Source: CAIQIA01 sp049317465 (lineage in GTDB: Bacteria > Cyanobacteriota > Cyanobacteriia > PCC-6307 > Cyanobiaceae). From it: a stretch of DNA of 64,000 bases. Position numbers and translations under genes: made by a program. The notes under the pieces were generated by a model. The model was not told the DNA's origin. It did not search any database and saw only the letters and a program-made list of their open reading frames with translations. Shown here one piece after another: positions 58,865 through 64,000 of the stretch. The stretch covers positions 62,001 through 126,000 of the forward strand of contig JBMOIF010000001.1 in NCBI GenBank assembly GCA_049317465.1, written 5' to 3'. Each line of letters opens with the position of its first letter. Position 1 is the first letter of the stretch.

Positions 58865-59213
58865 CGAGGGCGGTGGGGAGGTCGGGCTGAAGGTTGAGAA
58901 AGGCTTCAAGCCTGACGAGCTTGACGGTCTGAACAACACGGCTGTTGCCGACGACCACGAACCGTCGACCGGCTTCGTTGCACTGCTTGGCAACGGTGAC
59001 GAGGGCGCCCAGGCCGGAGGAGTCGATGAAATCGATGCGACTCAGGTCCAGCACCAGGGGCAGGACCGTGGTCGCTCCATGCTGATCGATGAACTCACGG
59101 AACTGACGCTCGGAGTAGGCGTCCAGCTGGCCCGTGAAATGCAGCAGCAGGCAGCCGGCCTGAGGCTCGCAGCCGCCGCGGAGAGAGACGGTGAGTCGGG
59201 TCAGCTCGGTGAT
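58845..59213 (-). CDS. STAS-domain anti-anti-sigma-like protein with non-canonical ATC start
   Basis: SpoIIAA/RsbV-like partner-switching protein. The conserved part reads LTVSLRGGCEPQAGCLLLHF, then TGQLDAYSERQFREFI, and VLDLSRIDFIDSSGLGALVT with the phosphorylatable Ser66 (in DSSGLG), ending VVQTVKLVRLEAFLNL. The open frame runs back to a TGA at 59253-59255 but contains no ATG, GTG or TTG before the middle of the domain (GTG 59054). AGGAGG lies nine bases before an in-frame ATC at 59213, giving a full 122-residue domain. Either ATC initiates or the true base differs. Confidence 0.78.
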   Translation of the reverse strand: MTELTRLTVSLRGGCEPQAGCLLLHFTGQLDAYSERQFREFIDQHGATTVLPLVLDLSRIDFIDSSGLGALVTVAKQCNEAGRRFVVVGNSRVVQTVKLVRLEAFLNLQPDLPTALGAVSAA

Positions 59214-59258
59214 GGCTCCAGGCCTCCTGCGGTTGATGACCCCGAAGGGCTCTCAAGT

Positions 59259-60392
59259 TTATCCAGGCTGCCGCCGGCTGGCCATCAGGGCCACGAAGCG
59301 CTGAAAGTGGTGATCCGCGTCATGGGGGCCCGGCGAGGCCTCGGGGTGGTACTGCACCCCGAAGACGGGCTGGTGCAGCAGCGCGATGGCGGCCACGGTG
59401 CTGTCGTTGAGATTGCGGTGGGTGATGGCCACCCGGTCGAGGGGCAGACTTTCGGCCCTGAGGGCGAAGCCGTGGTTCTGGCTGGTGATCTCCACCGGTC
59501 CGCCACCGCCGCACGGATGGTTCAGGCCCCGGTGGCCGTAGCCGAGTTTGAAGGTGCTACCGCCCAGGGCCAGACCAAGGATCTGGTGGCCGAGGCAGAT
59601 CCCGAACACCGGCAGGTCAGGCTGGCGCAACAGGCCCCGGGCGAGGGCGATGCCGTCGTCGACGGCGGCCGGGTCACCGGGACCGTTGGAGAGGAACACC
59701 CCTTCGGGCTGGTGCGCCAGCACATCGTTGAGGCTGCTGCCGGCGGGCAGCACCGTGACCCGGCAGCCATGGGCGACCAGCCGCTCGAGAATCGCCCGCT
59801 TGATCCCGAAATCAATGGCCACGACGGCATAGGGCCGGTGACCGGGACCGGCCTGGAGTCGCTGGTCAAAGGGGGTGGCCGTCAGCCGATCCCAGACGTA
59901 GGGCGTTGTCGTCGACACCCGCGAGGCCAGGTTGAGCCCTTCCATGGAAGGGGCGGCCTGGACCCGGCGCAGCAGCTCAGCGGGCTCGCTGCCATCGGTG
60001 CTCACGGCACCGTTCATGGCACCGCCCTCCCGCAGGCGCCGTACAAGGGCGCGGGTGTCGACCCCCACCAGGCCGACGACGCCATGGCGCTGCAACCAGT
60101 CCTCGAGGGGTTGACGGGATCGCCAGCTGCTGGCGCACGGCGACAACTCCCTGGCGATCACGGCACGGGCGGCCGGCAGGTCGGCCTCGAGGTCATCGTC
60201 ATTGACGCCGGTGTTGCCCAGTTCAGGTGCCGTGAACGTGATCAGCTGCCCGGTGTAGCTGGGGTCGGTGATCACCTCCTGGTATCCGGTCATGCCGGTG
60301 TTGAAGACCACCTCACCGATGGCGCAGCCGCTGGCTCCGATCGCCCGCCCCCGCAGCACCAGGCCGTCCGCCAGCACGAGAAGACCGTCCAT
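59259..60392 (-). CDS. carA: Carbamoyl-phosphate synthase small subunit
   Basis: Glutaminase subunit supplying ammonia to CarB for arginine and pyrimidine synthesis. From ATG 60392 it has 377 residues. The class I amidotransferase triad is present: Cys266 in FGICLGHQ, and His and Glu in VQYHPEASPGP. The N-terminal domain has EVVFNTGMTGYQEVITDPSY. GTG 60404 is an alternative start, but a GAGG sits just before ATG 60392. carB is elsewhere. It lies 22 bases after trpD and 46 bases before the STAS gene. Confidence 0.95.
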   Translation of the reverse strand: MDGLLVLADGLVLRGRAIGASGCAIGEVVFNTGMTGYQEVITDPSYTGQLITFTAPELGNTGVNDDDLEADLPAARAVIARELSPCASSWRSRQPLEDWLQRHGVVGLVGVDTRALVRRLREGGAMNGAVSTDGSEPAELLRRVQAAPSMEGLNLASRVSTTTPYVWDRLTATPFDQRLQAGPGHRPYAVVAIDFGIKRAILERLVAHGCRVTVLPAGSSLNDVLAHQPEGVFLSNGPGDPAAVDDGIALARGLLRQPDLPVFGICLGHQILGLALGGSTFKLGYGHRGLNHPCGGGGPVEITSQNHGFALRAESLPLDRVAITHRNLNDSTVAAIALLHQPVFGVQYHPEASPGPHDADHHFQRFVALMASRRQPG

Positions 60393-60413
60393 CCGCCTCT
60401 GCACCCTTCTGCA

Positions 60414-61469
60414 TCATCCCTCAGGGCTGCGGAGCCAGTCGGCCAGCTCCCCGAAGCGCTGCCAGGCCCCCCCCCCGGCCAGGCAGTCTCCAGCGCAGTC
60501 GACCCCCTCGCGCCAGTCGGCCACCACCCCTGCCGCCCACAGCACCAGGGCGGTGTTGAGCCGCACGGCGTCGGTCTGGGCGGCGGTGCCACGCCCCTGC
60601 AGCACCGCCTGCAGGATGGCGGCATTGGTGGCGAGATCCCCGCCGGCCAGATCGGCGGGACCGGCCGTCACCAGCCCAAGGGCCGCCGGGTCCAGAAGGT
60701 CCTCGCGCAGTTCGCCGCCATCGAGCAGGCACAGGCGACTCGGTCCGGAGAGCGATGCCTCGTCGAGTCCCCCATCGCCATGCACCACGACGGCCCGATG
60801 CAGACCGAGCCGTTGCAGCGCCCCGGCCATGGGCTGCAACAGGGAGGGCCGGGCCACCCCCAGCACCTGCACCTCGGGCTGCAGCGGGTTGACCAGCGGA
60901 CCGAGAAGGTTGAACACCGTGCGCACCCCAAGGGTGCGTCGCAGGGCCGCGAGCCGACCGAGGGCAGGATGCCAGCCTGGGGCGAAGAGGAACGTCACCC
61001 CCAGCGGTTCCAGCGCCCCCAGCACCCGGGGCAGCGGCGCCGACAGATCGAGCCCAAGGGCCTCGAGCACGTCAGCCGACCCGACCCGGCCGCTGGCGCT
61101 GCGGTTGCCGTGCTTGGCCACCGTGACCCCACAGGCCGCCGCCGTGAAGGCCACGGCCGTGGAGATGTTGAAACTGTCGGCCCCATCACCACCGGTGCCG
61201 CAGGTGTCGGCCAGGGGCAGGTCAGGCCGGGGTGCCGGCAGGGCTGCGGCCCGGCGCAACACGCTGGCCATGGCCGCCAGCTCCACCGGGTCGGGATCAC
61301 GGCAACGCAATGCGGCCAGGAAGGCTCCGGTCTGCACCGGGGCCAGCGCGTCGTCGAGCCAGGCCTCCATCAACGCCGCCGCCCCATCAGCATCCAGGCG
61401 CTGGCCCTGCAGCAGTCCGTCGAGCAGACGGGGCCAGGAGGGGGTGGAGTCGGCGTGGACGCTGCTCAC
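60414..61469 (-). CDS. trpD: Anthranilate phosphoribosyltransferase
   Basis: Transfers phosphoribose from PRPP to anthranilate in tryptophan synthesis. From GTG 61469 (VSSVHADSTPSWPRLLDGLL) it has 351 residues. The PRPP site CGTGGDGADSFNIST, the KHGNRSASGRVGSADVLEALG motif and HGDGGLDE are intact. TTG 61493 would add eight residues and is less likely. No other trp genes adjoin; it is next to carA, as in other picocyanobacteria. Cytoplasmic. Confidence 0.94.
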   Translation of the reverse strand: MSSVHADSTPSWPRLLDGLLQGQRLDADGAAALMEAWLDDALAPVQTGAFLAALRCRDPDPVELAAMASVLRRAAALPAPRPDLPLADTCGTGGDGADSFNISTAVAFTAAACGVTVAKHGNRSASGRVGSADVLEALGLDLSAPLPRVLGALEPLGVTFLFAPGWHPALGRLAALRRTLGVRTVFNLLGPLVNPLQPEVQVLGVARPSLLQPMAGALQRLGLHRAVVVHGDGGLDEASLSGPSRLCLLDGGELREDLLDPAALGLVTAGPADLAGGDLATNAAILQAVLQGRGTAAQTDAVRLNTALVLWAAGVVADWREGVDCAGDCLAGGGAWQRFGELADWLRSPEG

Positions 61470-61517
61470 GAGGGCGGGAGAACGGGGCTTCAAAATGATG
61501 GACGGGCCATGGCTCCC

Positions 61518-61856
61518 CTAGCCGTCGGCGGCGGCATCGGTGTCGAAGCCGCTGCCCACGGCCTGCTCGCCCTGGGGACGACCGGGGCGGAAGCCCCCCT
61601 GCCAGAGGGCACGGCAGCGGGCCTCGAGGGCGGCACGGTCGAGGCCCCAGTGGGTGATGGCCTTGACCAGGTCCTGCCGCAGATCGGTGGCACCCGGGAA
61701 GCCGTCGTAACGGATCAGCAGCCTGGCGGCGTCAACGAGATGGTCATCGCCGGGCTTCTCCACCGCCAGCAATCCGTCGACCGTCTCGCGGTCACTGGAC
61801 TGGAGCGGGTGGACCTGGTCGCGGTCAGCGCCGGACTCGGGGGTGGAGGCAGCCAT
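61518..61856 (-). CDS. DUF3288 family protein
   Basis: Small soluble cyanobacterial protein of unknown function, 112 residues. The family pattern is evident: HPLQSSDRETVDGLLAVEKP (about 16-35), DAARLLIRYDGFPGATDLRQDL (about 42-63), then ITHWGLDR and CRALWQGGFRPG. A Gly/Asp/Ala tail follows. It precedes trpD on the same strand by 48 bases and is divergent from the ABC exporter gene. No catalytic motif is visible. Confidence 0.8.
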   Translation of the reverse strand: MAASTPESGADRDQVHPLQSSDRETVDGLLAVEKPGDDHLVDAARLLIRYDGFPGATDLRQDLVKAITHWGLDRAALEARCRALWQGGFRPGRPQGEQAVGSGFDTDAAADG

Positions 61857-61904
61857 GGCCGACGGTGAGGCCTCCGTAGTTTGGGGCTGCCTCTGTCACC
61901 TGCG

Positions 61905-63659
61905 ATGGCCCCCCTGCAGCTCGCCCTGATCGCCCGTCAGCTGCGGCCCCAGCGGCGTGAACTGATGCTGGGCCTGGCCGCCCTGCTGGTGGTCAACATC
62001 CTCGGAACGACGCTGCCGCTGCTGGTGCAACGCACGATCAATGGCCTGCGACCCGGCTTCAGTCCTGCGGACCTGATGCACCAGGCACTGCTGATCGCCG
62101 GACTGGCCACGGCCATGGGGCTGGTGCGGCTGGCCTCCCGGGTGCTGGTCTTCGGTGCCGGTCGCCATGTGGAGGTGAGCCTGCGGCAGCGGATCTTCGA
62201 CCATCTGCTGCGCCAGGAACCGGGTTGGGTGCAGCAGGCGGGCAGCGGCGATGTGATCAGCCGCTCCACCAGCGACGTCGAGAACGTGCGGCGGCTGCTG
62301 GGGTTCGCGGTGCTGAGCCTCAGCAACACCGCCATGGCCTATGCCCTCACCCTGCCGGCGATGCTGGCGATCGAACCGGGCCTCAGCCTGGCGGCGATCC
62401 TGCTCTACCCGCTGATGCTGCTGCTCGTGGGCCTCTCCGGGGGACGCATGATGCGCCAGCAGCGGCGCCTGCAACAGGACCTCGCCGCCATGAGCGACCT
62501 GGTGCAGGAAGACCTCTCGGGCATCGGCGCCATCAAGATCTATGGCCAGGAGGGCAGCGAGCGAGCCGCCTTCGCCGACCTCAGCCGGCGCTACCGCGAG
62601 GCGGCCATCAACCTGGCCCGCACCCGCAGCACCCTCTTCCCTCTGCTCGAAGGCATCAGTTCCCTCTCGGTCCTGGTGCTGATCGGCCTGGGCTGCAGCC
62701 GCCTGGAGAACGGCAGCCTCAGCCTCGGTGGCCTGATCGCCCTCATCCTCTATGTGGAACGCCTGGTCTTTCCCACCGCCCTGCTGGGCTTCACCCTCAG
62801 CACCTTCCAGACGGGTCAGGTGAGCCTGGAACGGGTGGAGGAACTGCTGCGTCGCCGGCCTGAGATCGAGGATTCGCCACTGGCACGCTCCGCTGATATC
62901 TCCAGCCCGGCGGGTGCACGGCTCGAGGCCAGGGGTCTGCAGATCCGTTACGCCGATGCCCGCGAGCCTGCCCTCGACGGGCTCAGCTTCACGATCGAAC
63001 CCGGCGAGCTGGTGGCGGTGGTGGGGCCGGTGGGGTGCGGGAAAACGACCCTGGCCCGGACCCTGGGACGGTTGCTGCCGGTGTCTGAGGGGCAGCTGTT
63101 CATCGATGGCGTCGATGTGACCAGGCTGCGCCTGGCCGACCTGCGGCGGCGGCTCGCCCTGGTGCCCCAGGAGGGATTTCTCTTCACCGCCAGCCTCGGG
63201 GACAACCTGCGCTTCGGAGCACCGGACACCGATCTCACCGCCGTGGCGGCGGTGGCCGAACGGGCGCAGCTGGCCGGCGATGTGGCCGGATTCCCCGACG
63301 GCTACGGCACCCTGGTCGGTGAGCGGGGCATCACCCTCAGCGGTGGCCAACGCCAGCGCACCGCCCTCGGCAGGGCCCTGTTGATGGAGGCGCCCCTGCT
63401 GGTCCTCGACGATGCGTTGGCGAGCGTCGACAACCGCACCGCCGCTGCGATCCTGCAGGACCTGCGCCGCCGCTCGCGCCAGACCGTGCTGTTCATCAGT
63501 CACCAACTCTCAGCGGCGGCCGCCTGTGACCGGGTGCTGGTGCTGGAGCGGGGCCGCCTGGTGCAGCAGGGCCACCACGATGACCTGCTCGGCCAGCCGG
63601 GTCCCTACCGCCGCCTGTGGGATCGGGAGCAGGCCGCCACCCAGTTGCAGGCCGTCTGA
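61905..63659 (+). CDS. ABC exporter with fused membrane and ATPase domains
   Basis: MsbA/multidrug-type half-transporter; two copies form an exporter. From ATG 61905 it has 584 residues. Six membrane helices occupy about 1-310, then the ATPase with Walker A GPVGCGKTT (near 374-382), Q-loop VPQEGFLF, signature LSGGQRQRTALGRALL (near 480), Walker B LLVLDDALASVD and switch His in FISHQLS. The aspartate replacing the usual catalytic Glu after Walker B (LDDALAS) is notable and may weaken hydrolysis unless it pairs asymmetrically. An upstream TTG 61881 is possible. Substrate unknown. Confidence 0.9.
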   Translation: MAPLQLALIARQLRPQRRELMLGLAALLVVNILGTTLPLLVQRTINGLRPGFSPADLMHQALLIAGLATAMGLVRLASRVLVFGAGRHVEVSLRQRIFDHLLRQEPGWVQQAGSGDVISRSTSDVENVRRLLGFAVLSLSNTAMAYALTLPAMLAIEPGLSLAAILLYPLMLLLVGLSGGRMMRQQRRLQQDLAAMSDLVQEDLSGIGAIKIYGQEGSERAAFADLSRRYREAAINLARTRSTLFPLLEGISSLSVLVLIGLGCSRLENGSLSLGGLIALILYVERLVFPTALLGFTLSTFQTGQVSLERVEELLRRRPEIEDSPLARSADISSPAGARLEARGLQIRYADAREPALDGLSFTIEPGELVAVVGPVGCGKTTLARTLGRLLPVSEGQLFIDGVDVTRLRLADLRRRLALVPQEGFLFTASLGDNLRFGAPDTDLTAVAAVAERAQLAGDVAGFPDGYGTLVGERGITLSGGQRQRTALGRALLMEAPLLVLDDALASVDNRTAAAILQDLRRRSRQTVLFISHQLSAAAACDRVLVLERGRLVQQGHHDDLLGQPGPYRRLWDREQAATQLQAV

Positions 63660-63687
63660 AGCCCCGTTGCGACAGGAGCCGAAGCTT

Positions 63688-63705
63688 TCCGGCGGATCTG
63701 CCGGA
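63688..63705. terminator. Hairpin after the ABC exporter gene, possible weak terminator
   Basis: TCCGGC, a six-base loop and GCCGGA form a perfect six-base-pair stem 28 bases after the exporter stop. A second dyad, GTCCC (63710-63714) with GGGAC (63731-63735), follows. No T-run follows either stem, so intrinsic termination is uncertain. The hairpins could instead lie in the leader of the next gene. Confidence 0.35.
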
Positions 63706-63750
63706 GTCCGTCCCAGGCCCTTCTAGTCCAGGGACCATCGCCTCGGATCC

Positions 63751-64000
63751 GTGACCCGGCCGCTGCCCTACAACCTCCGCTGCACCCTCACCTTCGGGGA
63801 CATCTACGGCCAGGTGCTGGCCTGGATGGGGGTGATCTTCCTGAGCCTCGCCACGGCCCTCGGACTGATGGGCGCCAGCCGGCCGCTGTTCGCGCTTGTC
63901 GGCGTCGGTCTGATTCTGGTGCTGTCGCTGCCCTTTCTGCTGTTCGCCTTCACCACGACGCTGATCAACCACATCGCGCTGGAGCCACGGCCTGCCCCTG
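63751..64000 (+). CDS. Hypothetical membrane protein (cut by window end)
   Basis: GTG 63751 opens a frame that continues past the right edge; 83 residues are visible. It starts MTRPLPYNLRCTLTFGDIYG and contains two membrane helices, VLAWMGVIFLSLATALGLM (about 22-41) and LFALVGVGLILVLSLPFLLF (about 46-66), followed by AFTTTLINHIALEP. I do not recognise the family. The start is the first plausible codon after the exporter's trailing hairpins, and codon bias matches neighbours. Confidence 0.65.
   Translation, partial: MTRPLPYNLRCTLTFGDIYGQVLAWMGVIFLSLATALGLMGASRPLFALVGVGLILVLSLPFLLFAFTTTLINHIALEPRPAP

Noticed and set aside
59079..61868. 929-residue open frame on the + strand, opposite carA, trpD and DUF3288
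   Set aside because: It is the mirror of three well-recognised genes in G+C-rich DNA; its composition (Gly, Arg, His, Gln, Pro) has no domain character.
61896..63506. 536-residue open frame on the - strand, opposite the ABC exporter
   Set aside because: Gln/His/Ala-rich antisense translation of a clear ABC exporter; no domain.

Overview
The window is about 64 kb of G+C-rich (roughly two-thirds G+C by eye), tightly packed bacterial chromosome from a unicellular cyanobacterium. The gene set is diagnostic: ChlP, lycopene cyclase, ferredoxin-type sulfite reductase, PcyA, ApcF, Psb28, GUN4, a SipA-like protein, a PAM68-like protein and several cyanobacteria-only small proteins. High G+C, phycobilisome genes, an unsplit intein-free dnaE and the picocyanobacterial gene order point to the Cyanobium / high-GC Synechococcus group. 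That taxonomic placement is inference. No rRNA, tRNA, CRISPR array, insertion sequence, prophage or plasmid gene was recognised, and no stretch above about 300 bases lacks a gene.

Layout. 1-9.7 kb: typA (cut by the left edge), an M15 peptidase, the overlapping pigment pair chlP-crtL, glyS, sir and a VanX-like dipeptidase. 9.7-14.6 kb: leftward recG, a hypothetical gene, tsf and rpsB. 14.7-22 kb: a glycosyltransferase, an ExbB-ExbD-ExbD-TonB-like cluster, a 51-residue basic protein, and a pcyA-devB-devC-devA operon. 22-29.7 kb: rightward tandem M16 peptidases, bioY-lspA, an FHA-fused class A penicillin-binding protein and a YcjF/DUF697-type GTPase, with sipA antisense. 29.5-37 kb: a small membrane protein coupled to a PLP decarboxylase, tadA, an aminotransferase, apcF, a methyltransferase, small hypotheticals, an RsbW-like kinase, gun4 and mnmH. 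37.8-40.2 kb: psb28 and two AI-2E-type permeases. 40.2-46.5 kb: a leftward run of yraN, rsmA, ispE, DUF3082, pdhB, secD, secF and a small membrane protein. 46.5-51.7 kb: a lumenal pentapeptide protein, dnaG, a frameshifted secreted-protein gene, a lipoprotein, ruvA, rpsO and a PAM68-like gene. 51.6-61.9 kb: leftward dnaE, gatA, DUF1816, rlmB, mrnC, a STAS gene with an odd start, carA, trpD and DUF3288. 61.9-64 kb: an ABC exporter and a membrane protein cut by the right edge.

Most genes are core housekeeping or photosynthesis genes in operons joined by ATGA, GTGA, TTGA or TGATG overlaps. I did not find a convincing wholly new system. The points most worth checking are: the STAS gene with no ATG/GTG/TTG start but a strong AGGAGG placed before an ATC; a frameshift in a small secreted protein gene; a TonB-like operon with two divergent ExbD proteins and a TonB-like protein lacking the usual C-terminal domain; a dyad in the spacer of a consensus-like promoter; a hairpin upstream of apcF; and several tiny membrane proteins translationally coupled to secF, a decarboxylase, or lying next to pdhB.
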